Both the position numbers and the translations under genes were made by a program. The notes under the pieces are model-generated. The model was not told the DNA's origin, made no database searches, and saw nothing but the letters and a program-made list of their open reading frames with translations. This document shows positions 58,085 to 64,000 of a stretch of DNA of 64,000 nucleotides, piece after piece (the first letter of the stretch is position 1; each line of letters starts with the position of its first letter). This DNA is from Microvirga lenta (GTDB taxonomy: Bacteria; Pseudomonadota; Alphaproteobacteria; Rhizobiales; Beijerinckiaceae), in assembly GCF_020532555.1 (NCBI RefSeq), contig NZ_JAJBBR010000001.1, positions 62,001 through 126,000 of the forward strand, written 5' to 3'.

Positions 58085-58545
58085 CAGCGAACCTCGCTGA
58101 ACTTGATGCGCAGGCAGCCCCAGGCGTTCAGGGTCTCCACCGCATCCTTGAAGGTTTCGGCAACGGCGACCTTCCAGCCCTGTGCCTTGGCGTGGTTGTG
58201 GAAGTCCTCCTGATCGTCGTTCAGGCCCTCCCCTTCCCGCTTGAGTTCAAGGCCATGGAAGACGCCCTCGGGCGAGACGAAGATGAAGTCAGGCCAGCCC
58301 GGCTTCGTGCCCATGCGCTTGAGCTTGGCGCCCGTAACCTCGTCGCGCACCTCGCCGGCCGGGAAGTGGGTCCACTGCCAATCCCTGCGGGCATAGTCCT
58401 TCAGGCACTTGGCAACCGAGAAGTGAAGACGGATCTCTTTCGGGCTTGGGAGACGCTCGCGAGAGATCACCTCGCCCGTGAACAGCGGCAGCCGAGGCTT
58501 GGGGGCTCTCTTACGCGTGCGCGTGCACGTGCGAGGGGCAGTCAT
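58084..58545 (-). CDS. VRR-NUC nuclease
   Basis: A 153-residue protein. The PD-(D/E)XK core is GWPDFIFVSPEGVFHGLELK (Asp in PDF, Glu and Lys in ELK), followed by LNDDQEDFHNHAKAQGWKVA, the VRR-NUC pattern. Arg-rich N-terminus RTCTRTRKRAPKPRLPLF. Acts on branched or damaged DNA, presumably in phage recombination or replication. Confidence 0.82.
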   Translation of the reverse strand: MTAPRTCTRTRKRAPKPRLPLFTGEVISRERLPSPKEIRLHFSVAKCLKDYARRDWQWTHFPAGEVRDEVTGAKLKRMGTKPGWPDFIFVSPEGVFHGLELKREGEGLNDDQEDFHNHAKAQGWKVAVAETFKDAVETLNAWGCLRIKFSEVR

Positions 58546-58802
58546 CAGACCATCCCCAGCGCGTTCATGTACATCTCGAGGATAGCGTTCTCTTCCTGAC
58601 GCTCGGCGAAATCCTTGCGACGGAGAGCGACGACCTTTCGCATCACCTTCACGTCGAAGCCGTTCATCTTGGCTTCCTTGTAGATGTCGGACTTGTCGCC
58701 GTTCAGGCCCTTGATCTCTTCCTCGATGCGCTCGACGCGCTCGATAAAGGCGCGGAGCTGATCGGCGGCAACGGACTCGGTGTTGAATGCTTGATCGTCC
58801 AT
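58545..58802 (-). CDS. DUF2312/GapR-like nucleoid protein
   Basis: An 85-residue DUF2312 protein: [60 protein letters not shown]. This family includes GapR, an AT-rich DNA-binding protein of alphaproteobacteria that tracks overtwisted DNA. In a phage it may aid replication. Overlaps both neighbours by 1 bp. Confidence 0.85.
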   Translation of the reverse strand: MDDQAFNTESVAADQLRAFIERVERIEEEIKGLNGDKSDIYKEAKMNGFDVKVMRKVVALRRKDFAERQEENAILEMYMNALGMV

Positions 58803-59101
58803 CAGGCAGCAGCCTTTCCGGTCTTGAGGGTGCGGTAGACCGCCGAGTGAGCGCAGCCGAGGCGCGCAGCGATCTGGCGATAGTTCAGGCCCTGCTCGTG
58901 GAGGGCCTTGCAGACGTTGAAAGCGATCTTCTTCTTGGGTCCGCGCTTGAGAGGGCCGAAGGGAAGCCGGATGCCCGTGGTAAGCGCATGCGCAGTGCCC
59001 CGGCTGATCTCCGCCAGAGCGACGATTTCGCTGATGCTGTGCCCCTTGGCGCGGAGAGCCTTGGCGGCCGCAATCTTCGCGTCAGGGAGACGGCGGCTCA
59101 T
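58802..59101 (-). CDS. HTH protein, 99 residues
   Basis: Two HTH units: [40 protein letters not shown] and [30 protein letters not shown]. Start 59101 overlaps the CII-like gene's stop by 4 bp. Relative of the small HTH genes at 55812 and 56099. Confidence 0.72.
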   Translation of the reverse strand: MSRRLPDAKIAAAKALRAKGHSISEIVALAEISRGTAHALTTGIRLPFGPLKRGPKKKIAFNVCKALHEQGLNYRQIAARLGCAHSAVYRTLKTGKAAA

Positions 59102-59598
59102 ACTGCGCTCCCGCGGATCGGAATGACGACCTGGGCGGGCTTGAGATCCTGCCGAAGCTCGGCGAGCTCTTTCTCCTCGGCTGCCGCAGCGGCGTCGATG
59201 GCCCGCTGCTCAGCGGGATCTATCTGACCGTCAGCAAGAGCGTCAGCAATCGTGGAGGAGAGCCGCGCCTGCGCTTGGGTGGTATCGACGAGGTGCTTGA
59301 GGAGGTTCTCGCCACCGGCCTCGGATGCTTCACGCGGGACCAACTTGAACCCGGCCAGGTCGGCGAGGACGCGGAGCGTGTCGGGCTCACCGCCGCGCCG
59401 CACGATCTCCATAGTGATATCGAGGAGGACATCAGCTGGAACGTGCGTGGAGGCGTTCTGATCGGAGATCGAGGAATAGCGAGAGATTAGAGCCTGCCCT
59501 ACCCTCGTCTTGCGCGCAGCGACGACAACGCCGCCGAGGCGGTCCACATCCTGATCGAAGGCAGCCTTGATGGCCGCGTAGGGGTTCCTAGCGTTCAT
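59098..59598 (-). CDS. CII-like phage regulator
   Basis: A 166-residue protein of the Phage_CII/Cox type: YAAIKAAFDQDVDRLGGVVV, AARKTRVGQALISRYSSISD, NASTHVPADVLLDITMEIVR, then a basic region and a Glu-rich coiled coil (PAEQRAIDAAAAAEEKELAE). It starts the leftward early operon and faces the immunity region. Would activate lysogeny promoters. Confidence 0.72.
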   Translation of the reverse strand: MNARNPYAAIKAAFDQDVDRLGGVVVAARKTRVGQALISRYSSISDQNASTHVPADVLLDITMEIVRRGGEPDTLRVLADLAGFKLVPREASEAGGENLLKHLVDTTQAQARLSSTIADALADGQIDPAEQRAIDAAAAAEEKELAELRQDLKPAQVVIPIRGSAV

Positions 59599-59879
59599 GT
59601 AATGTTTGCCTGTTGAATTGAGGTGAAAGCAGTGCTGCTTGGAGCGATCTTCGCGGGACAGAGGTGTGGGCAGTGAACCGGGTGAGTGTAGGCCAACAGG
59701 TGGAGAGGGAACGGTCAGCACTCCTCAACCCGACTACGGGACCAGCGGGATCGAATGAGGTCGGAGCGGATCGCGAGGCAAACAAGCAATATGAATGCCG
59801 TCGGAGTGTGCGAGCCGACACATTGGGCGTCACATAAAGGCCGTAAGAGTAGTAGGAACAACTTCCGTTAGGGCACCCA
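59599..59879. other. Immunity-side intergenic region
   Basis: Separates the divergent CII-like gene and the 81-residue gene; about 280 bp. Promoters are expected, but no 14-bp operator like those at 60482-60553 is present. Confidence 0.3.
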
Positions 59880-60125
59880 ATGAACGCACTGTTAGACGCA
59901 GGAGAAGCGGGCACGCTCACCTCCTACTCAGTTGGTACCGTTGATGGTCGCGAGGCCATGATGGTTCTGGATTTCGCGAGAACCCCGGAGGATCTGGTCT
60001 TCGGCACCCGATATAAACTGCCACTTGCAATGAGCGCAGAATTGGCCCGAGGCCTTGGCCAAGCACTTTTGATCGCAGCAGAAGCTGCAGAGATGGGAGC
60101 GAGCAAGTCAGACGCCATGAACTAA
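59880..60125 (+). CDS. Hypothetical protein, 81 residues
   Basis: MNALLDAGEAGTLTSYSVGT, VDGREAMMVLDFARTPEDLV, FGTRYKLPLAMSAELARGLG. Alpha/beta; no motif recognised. Rightward between the leftward CII-like and Cro-like genes. Similar short proteins occur in Rhizobiales prophages as I recall. Confidence 0.6.
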   Translation: MNALLDAGEAGTLTSYSVGTVDGREAMMVLDFARTPEDLVFGTRYKLPLAMSAELARGLGQALLIAAEAAEMGASKSDAMN

Positions 60126-60217
60126 TCATCGGCTCGCCCTCCTGATGAGGACGTAGCCGTCATGGGTGAGGAACCAGAGATGACCGTGAGCACAAAGACG
60201 ATAGCGAGCGCGGCGCA

Positions 60218-60469
60218 TCAGGCAGCCTCGCCTGCTCGGGAGCCCAAGGGCCTTGGAATGTCAGATGGCCATTCCGCACCCGCGGGCCAATGGTCCGAGA
60301 GATATTGGACAGCCCGCTCAAACCTGCCGAGGTAAAGATCACGCCCTCGCTCGATCCCTTCAAGCTTGTTCGTGTCCTGAAACAGCCGCCAGCTGACGGT
60401 CGTCTGAGGAATGCCAAGCTGCTTTCCGAAGATCGCAGCCAACCTTAGAAGATGATCTTTGCCACTCAT
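60218..60469 (-). CDS. Cro-like small protein
   Basis: Eighty-three residues: MSGKDHLLRLAAIFGKQLGI, PQTTVSWRLFQDTNKLEGIE (HTH-like), RGRDLYLGRFERAVQYLSDH, WPAGAEWP. It begins beside the CI operators and is transcribed leftward, as a Cro-type gene would be. ATG 60469; the frame is open upstream over the operator, but the family starts here. Confidence 0.6.
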   Translation of the reverse strand: MSGKDHLLRLAAIFGKQLGIPQTTVSWRLFQDTNKLEGIERGRDLYLGRFERAVQYLSDHWPAGAEWPSDIPRPLGSRAGEAA

Positions 60470-60481
60470 GCAAACGAATAT

Positions 60482-60553
60482 CGGTATTAATACCGCTGAA
60501 GTCAACGGATTAATTACCGCTCGTTTGAACGAACCAGCGCGGTTAGATTACCG
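60482..60553. promoter_or_regulatory. CI operator region with three 14-bp sites
   Basis: Sites CGGTATTAATACCG (60482-60495, perfect palindrome), CGGATTAATTACCG (60506-60519) and CGGTTAGATTACCG (60540-60553). Consensus CGGTnnTnATTACCG-like. The first lies in the spacer between TTGACT (60500-60505, leftward) and GATATT, a leftward promoter for the Cro-like gene. The third ends 4 bp before the CI start. Confidence 0.8.
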
Positions 60554-60557
60554 CCCT

Positions 60558-61337
60558 ATGGAACTGAGAGAAATTCTGACCCGCATCGAGAAACGCCTTG
60601 AGGTAGTTGGCCTCTCCGCGTCGGCCGCCTCGCGGGAGGCTGGCAAGCCTGATGCGATCCGGAACCTGCAGCGGGCAGTCGAGAAGGACGACCGTCAAGG
60701 AGTGAGCACCGCAACGCTAAACGCCCTTGCTCCGGTTCTGAAAACAACGGCGGTTTGGCTATTTGCGGGGGCAGGCCCAGAGGAACTAGGGTCAGGCGCG
60801 CAATCGTCAGATGCTCCGTCCAGTTCCGCCTCTGGAGCCACCCTCATCACCGAGAAGACGGCGATGGTGCCAATTGTTGGCGATGTGGAGGCCGGCGCCT
60901 TCCGAGAGGCCCCAGAGTTTGAACCCGATGACATCGAGTATGTGACCGACTACCCGGATAAAGAGTTCCCACACGCGCGGAGGATTGGGTTCAGGGTTAG
61001 GGGCGATTCCATGAACGGCCTTAAGCCCCGCCCGATGCTGGAAGGTGACAAGGTTATCGGGTTGGACTTCCACGACCTTGAAGGCCTGATGGTCCTCCGG
61101 GATGGGCTGGTTGTCGTGGTCGAGCAGACCAGAGATGGCGGCCATACCCGAGAATGGTCCGTCAAGCAGCTAGAGATCCATGAGGACAGATATGAGTTCT
61201 GTCCTCGCTCCACCAGCTTGCGCCATAAGCCGATCGTCGTACCGAAAACGGTCTTCCACGACCCGAGCGAGGACGATGGGCGCCAAGTACGGATATTGGC
61301 GTTAGTCCGACGCGTAATTAGCGATGTGACGTACTAA
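60558..61337 (+). CDS. CI-like repressor, S24 family
   Basis: A 259-residue repressor: N-terminal HTH (REILTRIEKRLEVVGLSASA, ASREAGKPDAIRNLQR), hinge, and LexA/S24 autoproteolysis domain with Ala112-Gly113 (VEAGAF), catalytic Ser151 (RGDSMNGL) and Lys203 (WSVKQLEI). It maintains lysogeny and cleaves itself upon RecA activation. ATG 60558 is chosen; upstream codons run into operator DNA. Confidence 0.85.
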   Translation: MELREILTRIEKRLEVVGLSASAASREAGKPDAIRNLQRAVEKDDRQGVSTATLNALAPVLKTTAVWLFAGAGPEELGSGAQSSDAPSSSASGATLITEKTAMVPIVGDVEAGAFREAPEFEPDDIEYVTDYPDKEFPHARRIGFRVRGDSMNGLKPRPMLEGDKVIGLDFHDLEGLMVLRDGLVVVVEQTRDGGHTREWSVKQLEIHEDRYEFCPRSTSLRHKPIVVPKTVFHDPSEDDGRQVRILALVRRVISDVTY

Positions 61338-61659
61338 CCCTCTCAAGGAGGATTAGCTCGCTAGGCTACGCGGCGTCCATAATTTGAAGACAGGGTGCGC
61401 CCCAAGCGGCGGGATACCTTACGGCACCGCCCGAGGCACTTACTGTCACGATCTCCACAGCGCCGCAATGTTAGCTCCTCAGATGCCGAGGTGCGCGTGC
61501 GGCCACACACTACGATACGCTCTTCGCCTTCTAACTAGGAACAATGCCAAGCTTGGGAAGTTGATCCTCTGAAGATCATTGCTCTTCCACTTACACTCCC
61601 TGGTCCTCCTCTTACCCTGGCACAAGCCAGGGTTTTCTTTTGCCAAACTAGAAAAGGCA
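61338..61659. other. Region after CI with terminator
   Basis: No gene supported; contains the terminator at 61615-61640 and, near 61480-61570, a GC-poor stretch. Plus-strand frames here are not convincing. Confidence 0.35.
61615..61640 (+). terminator. Rho-independent terminator after CI
   Basis: CCCTGGC-ACAA-GCCAGGG followed by TTTTCTTTT. It is the first terminator to the right of the CI gene. Confidence 0.85.
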
Positions 61660-61833
61660 CTAGTTGGGCCCAGAGCCTCTATTCTTTGGACCTCGCGTAA
61701 TGGGCTTACACTCACCCTCGATCCGCTGCTCTCCGACCATGCACTGCCGCTCTTTGGGACCTGGCTCGCCCAAAGCTGCTCCGCTCATCGCTACAAGCAC
61801 AACGCCAGCAAGCGCCCCAGTTACGGGTTTCAT
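61660..61833 (-). CDS. Small secreted protein, 57 residues
   Basis: MKPVTGALAGVVLVAMSGAA, a signal peptide (cleavage near GAALG-EP), then KERQCMVGEQRIEGECKPIT with two Cys and RGPKNRGSGPN. GGGAGC SD before ATG 61833. Leftward; the frame is open upstream. No family recognised. Confidence 0.55.
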   Translation of the reverse strand: MKPVTGALAGVVLVAMSGAALGEPGPKERQCMVGEQRIEGECKPITRGPKNRGSGPN

Positions 61834-61991
61834 TTCATGCTCCCTGTCGGTTGGATCGCTGTACTGACGAGCTCGGGCGAAATTGGTTTCCTTGTGCGAC
61901 AATCTTCTACCGCCGAGCTGAAACCACTGTCGACCTTTGTTATTCTCTTGGCGAAGGCTCCTTTGAACATCTCCAGCCTTCCTGAAGCGGG

Positions 61992-62039
61992 AGGCCTCCT
62001 CATCCCGTGGCAACGGCGGGTGAGGAGGCCTTTCTTTTA
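61992..62039 (+). terminator. Rightward terminator in a gene-poor interval
   Basis: AGGCCTCCTCA / TGAGGAGGCCT with an inner GC pair and TTTCTTTT. Between the terminators at 61640 and here there is no rightward gene, so a small RNA may end here; or it is one arm of a bidirectional region before the leftward gene at 62037. Confidence 0.65.
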
Positions 62040-62282
62040 GTCGCGGGGCGGCACATCGCCATGGCTCGCCAAGAACACTGGCTCATCGAAGTCCCCCATC
62101 TCTGGATCGCCTGTCTGAGAGAATACAAGCACACCGGCTTTGCTCTCAGCTAGGCGCTCTCCCCTAAGGATCGCGGCAGTCTCGCTCTGCACTTGAATTG
62201 CCTGCTCTGCCTTGAGCCCTCCTCGTTTTCCGCGGACAAACGGTTGCACAACATAGTAGGTCTTAAGAGCTGTAGCTGACAT
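62037..62282 (-). CDS. Conserved hypothetical protein, 81 residues
   Basis: MSATALKTYYVVQPFVRGKR, GGLKAEQAIQVQSETAAILR, GERLAESKAGVLVFSQTGDP, EMGDFDEPVFLASHGDVP. Beta-alpha sequence of a small widespread Rhizobiales family, as I recall. SD AAAGGA before ATG 62282. Confidence 0.6.
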   Translation of the reverse strand: MSATALKTYYVVQPFVRGKRGGLKAEQAIQVQSETAAILRGERLAESKAGVLVFSQTGDPEMGDFDEPVFLASHGDVPPRD

Positions 62283-62541
62283 TGTGTTCATCCTTTGTTC
62301 TATCGGCAAAGAAGCCAATAAGCCGAGGTGAACCACCTTGGCAGCTCGGGCAAGGCATTTCCGTTCGGTAGGCAAATTCCTGGATCCGCTGACTCACTTC
62401 CACGGTTGACAGCCGCCGTACGCCGAACGTCACGACCGGGTACGAGTCAGTCAAGCAGTCTTGGCAACGCAGCTGGAGCTTATAGCGGTGCTCCTTTGGG
62501 AGCGGACTCTCTGGGGTAGGCGGAATGAAGTTGGCCGGCAA
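62263..62541 (-). CDS. Zinc-ribbon protein, 92 residues
   Basis: Two CxxC pairs (CQDC and CPSC) in LQLRCQDCLTDSYPVV and TEMPCPSCQGGSPRLIG, with an Arg/Thr-rich middle. The start is a TTG at 62541 preceded by GGAG, unusual but the only one that fits. Overlaps the next gene by 20 bp. A further leftward frame from ATG 62653 (57 codons, MNSILAGDWVLPAIHSS) overlaps it and could be a leader; not resolved. Confidence 0.5.
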   Translation of the reverse strand: MPANFIPPTPESPLPKEHRYKLQLRCQDCLTDSYPVVTFGVRRLSTVEVSQRIQEFAYRTEMPCPSCQGGSPRLIGFFADRTKDEHNVSYSS

Positions 62542-62654
62542 GATCGTCTCCAGGCGTTGATGTTTCTATTTTGTTCACTTCGTTCTGAGGAGTCGAGTCT
62601 TCAGAGCTGTGGATAGCGGGGAGCACCCAGTCGCCAGCAAGGATAGAGTTCATG

Positions 62655-62702
62655 CGGTATTTTTACTGATACCCTGTTGACGCGGTTTTTTTACCGTATA
62701 AT
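62655..62702 (+). promoter_or_regulatory. Rightward early promoter with two CI-type operators
   Basis: CGGTATTTTTACTG (62655-62668) and CGGTTTTTTTACCG (62683-62696) repeat the 14-bp sites in front of CI. The second lies exactly between TTGACG (62677-62682) and TATAAT (62697-62702), so a bound repressor would block the promoter. The spacer is 14 bp, shorter than usual. Confidence 0.8.
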
Positions 62703-62734
62703 CTTAGCTCATTACCTCAACGGGATGAGCCCCA

Positions 62735-63040
62735 ATGTCCTTCGCATCCAACGCCCGCAATCTCTCGGTCGCCCATAACCGCTTTGTCGAACTAATCGAT
62801 CAGGTCAATCACGCTGCCATCACTGGCCGCGACAGCATCGCGAGCGCGGCTGAAGTTTCGGTCCTGGCGCAGCAGGTTGCCCTTGCCTCCACGAACTTCT
62901 TCGAGCGTCTGACGGAAGTCCACTGCGACAACCTTGCCGTCCGTGAAACGCCCTGCGAGAATGCTGACGATTTCGCCGTGTGGGCGCGTCGTGTGGCGCA
63001 CGAGCGTTACTATGCCCCCTTTCCGATGGCTGCGGAGTGA
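62735..63040 (+). CDS. Rightward early protein, 101 residues
   Basis: MSFASNARNLSVAHNRFVEL, IDQVNHAAITGRDSIASAAE, VSVLAQQVALASTNFFERLT, helical; no family named. First gene after the operator-controlled promoter, 33 bp from TATAAT, so probably among the first genes expressed upon induction. Confidence 0.65.
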   Translation: MSFASNARNLSVAHNRFVELIDQVNHAAITGRDSIASAAEVSVLAQQVALASTNFFERLTEVHCDNLAVRETPCENADDFAVWARRVAHERYYAPFPMAAE

Positions 63041-63050
63041 GGGCGCAATC

Positions 63051-63215
63051 ATGAGCTGTACACACATCATCCTCTTTACCACCACGGCATCCTTTCTGAT
63101 CGGAGGCATTGTCGGCGCCTACCTCGTCCACGCGCTGGCCTTCATCGGCAGCCATGCCCACTGTCCGAGCGACGAGACGGCATGGGGCGATTATCCGAAT
63201 GTGGAGGGGCGCTAA
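63051..63215 (+). CDS. Small membrane protein, 54 residues
   Basis: MSCTHIILFTTTASFLIGGI, VGAYLVHALAFIGSHAHCPS, one helix and a Cys/His tail. Its TAA overlaps the next ATG (TAATG), coupling translation. Confidence 0.6.
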   Translation: MSCTHIILFTTTASFLIGGIVGAYLVHALAFIGSHAHCPSDETAWGDYPNVEGR

Positions 63216-63445
63216 TGGGCACCGTGCTCCAATTCCCTCGCCGCTCTCCGGTGGTTTGCCACGAGGTCACCCAGGCCCAAGCAGATGCAGCGCAATCGGC
63301 TCCTTTCAACACGATGCAGGAATGCGTTCGCTGCTCTGACAGAGGGTGGATCTTCTTCTATCAGTCGAACGGTATTCCCGATGTCCTCCCCTGCCCTTGC
63401 GGCGGGACTGATGCCAAGCGGCTCGAACTCGGTGAGGTGTCATGA
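63215..63445 (+). CDS. Zinc-ribbon protein, 76 residues
   Basis: MGTVLQFPRRSPVVCHEVTQ, with CVRCSDRGWIFF and CPCGGTDAKRL, an incomplete pair of CxxC knuckles. ATG 63215, coupled to the gene before. Possibly DNA-binding; function unknown. Confidence 0.6.
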   Translation: MGTVLQFPRRSPVVCHEVTQAQADAAQSAPFNTMQECVRCSDRGWIFFYQSNGIPDVLPCPCGGTDAKRLELGEVS

Positions 63446-63624
63446 TGGACGCGTCTCCGACCTAGCCAGACCGCTTCTATGCCTGGACGCCTCGCAATCG
63501 TCGGCAGCGCGCTCTCAAGGCCCGGAAACCCTTCCGCTGCTGCGACTGTGATCGACACTTCCGCACCGAAGACAAGGCGCGCCGCCACTGGATCGATACT
63601 CATGTGAGGAGAAAGCAATCATGA
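63445..63624 (+). pseudogene. C2H2 zinc-finger protein with in-frame TAG
   Basis: The frame from ATG 63445 reads MDASPT, TAG at 63463-63465, then PDRFYAWTPRNRRQRALKAR, KPFRCCDCDRHFRTEDKARR, HWIDTHVRRKQS. The second part is a C2H2 finger (CxxC, 12 residues, HxxxxH). Either a nonsense mutation inactivated the gene or the amber is read through. No other start fits before the finger. It ends in ATGA overlap with the next gene, as in an intact operon. Confidence 0.5.
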
Positions 63625-63740
63625 GCTTTCGCATCCCCAAGAAGCCCTCGTGCGAATGGAAGACGGAGGCCCTGTTCATGGGCACCCTCGCCATCATCCT
63701 GACCGGCTATCTGCTCTTCGCCTACTGGATCACGAGGTAG
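63621..63740 (+). CDS. Small membrane protein, 39 residues
   Basis: MSFRIPKKPSCEWKTEALFM, GTLAIILTGYLLFAYWITR: basic tail and one helix. Start overlaps the previous stop; no family recognised. Confidence 0.55.
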   Translation: MSFRIPKKPSCEWKTEALFMGTLAIILTGYLLFAYWITR

Positions 63741-63744
63741 CGCC

Positions 63745-63864
63745 ATGAAGCGTGTCGCATTCTGGGCTCTCGTCGCTCTGGCCATGACTTCGGCTTACGT
63801 GAACGTCTCGTCGTGGGTCCAAGACGTGGCCGATGGGCTCCTGATGGCAGAGGTAGCGCCATGA
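63745..63864 (+). CDS. Small protein with a hydrophobic start, 39 residues
   Basis: MKRVAFWALVALAMTSAYVN, a signal-like or membrane helix, then VSSWVQDVADGLLMAEVAP. Stop overlaps the next start (ATGA). Confidence 0.5.
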   Translation: MKRVAFWALVALAMTSAYVNVSSWVQDVADGLLMAEVAP

Positions 63865-64000
63865 AGCCGGTTGTTCTGATCCCCCGCTGGCGAGGCCCCC
63901 AGACGAAAAGAGCCGAGAGGGTCCGCATTGAGACAACCTCCCGGCTCTGCAGAGAACTCGGCCTCCCGAAACCGATCATCAAGCTCCCGAAGGATGCCAA
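63861..64000 (+). CDS. Hypothetical protein, N-terminus only
   Basis: MKPVVLIPRWRGPQTKRAER, VRIETTSRLCRELGLPKPII; runs off the window. Basic helix-rich; perhaps the first of the replication or recombination genes beyond 64000. Confidence 0.5.
   Translation, partial: MKPVVLIPRWRGPQTKRAERVRIETTSRLCRELGLPKPIIKLPKDA

Larger units (their letters stand above)
13367..64000. mobile_element. Prophage, HK97-like siphovirus (right end outside the window)
   Basis: The left boundary is the split tRNA. Inside, the order of packaging, head, tail, lysis and lysogeny modules on the minus strand, a CI repressor with operators and a rightward early operon make a lambdoid temperate siphophage. The integrase, replication genes and the reconstituted tRNA are not found before 64000 and are expected to the right. 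Confidence 0.9.

Noticed and set aside
61579..62040. 153-residue rightward ORF
   Set aside because: It crosses two terminators and overlaps a leftward gene with a good signal peptide and SD.
13367..64000. CRISPR array
   Set aside because: No regular direct repeats with spacers; the duplicated elements are single pairs.

Overview
ORGANISM AND OVERALL LAYOUT. The window is GC-rich DNA from an alphaproteobacterium, most likely order Hyphomicrobiales (Rhizobiales; a Microvirga/Methylobacteriaceae-like host is my guess from protein flavour, not a proof). It has two parts: a chromosomal block (1 to about 13,130) and most of a lambdoid, HK97-like siphovirus prophage (about 13,367 to beyond 64,000). 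The left prophage edge is marked by a 3' half of a CAU-anticodon tRNA; the integrase, the replication genes and the other attachment site must lie to the right of the window. CHROMOSOMAL BLOCK. The genes encode amine/amino-acid catabolism: the start of a peptide-type ABC permease with an amidohydrolase, a GlcD-type FAD oxidase, a cupin protein, an M20 amidase, a GabT-type aminotransferase, a PuuR-like XRE-cupin repressor and an aldehyde dehydrogenase. A shared palindromic motif (TTGCTCA-N6-TGAGCAA and variants) lies before the FAD oxidase, between gabT and the repressor, and before the aldehyde dehydrogenase, so these probably form one regulon. An aldo/keto reductase, a YafY-type WYL regulator with a glutathione S-transferase, and an Rrf2 regulator with a methyltransferase follow. 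PROPHAGE. The left end (13.4-17.3 kb) is decayed (SLOG/DUF2493 pseudogene, truncated genes, small proteins). The late operon runs leftward from about 43 kb to 17.4 kb: HNH, TerS, TerL, protease-capsid fusion, portal, collagen-like head protein, head-tail connectors, tail tube, G/GT frameshifted chaperones, tape measure, tip proteins, J-like protein, three tandem small tail paralogs, fibre, endolysin, holin-like and spanin-like genes. Five HNH endonuclease genes are scattered through it; one split an endolysin gene. ACCESSORY ISLAND (42.6-55 kb). Between terminase and early genes lie non-phage-like cargo: a methyl-accepting chemotaxis protein, HXXEE membrane protein, APH-like kinase, MltR-like protein, arginase-family protein, PhyH dioxygenase and several tiny single-TM proteins. 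Three elements (HNH gene, a MDILLRF small protein, and a structured RNA/terminator followed by a micropeptide) occur twice in the same order, pointing to an old segmental duplication. EARLY/LYSOGENY REGION (55-64 kb). A leftward early operon runs from a CII-like regulator through small HTH proteins, a GapR/DUF2312 protein and a VRR-NUC nuclease to a NusG paralog placed where a late antiterminator would be. A CI-like S24 repressor faces three 14-bp operators; two more operators sit in the promoter of a rightward operon of very small genes that leaves the window.
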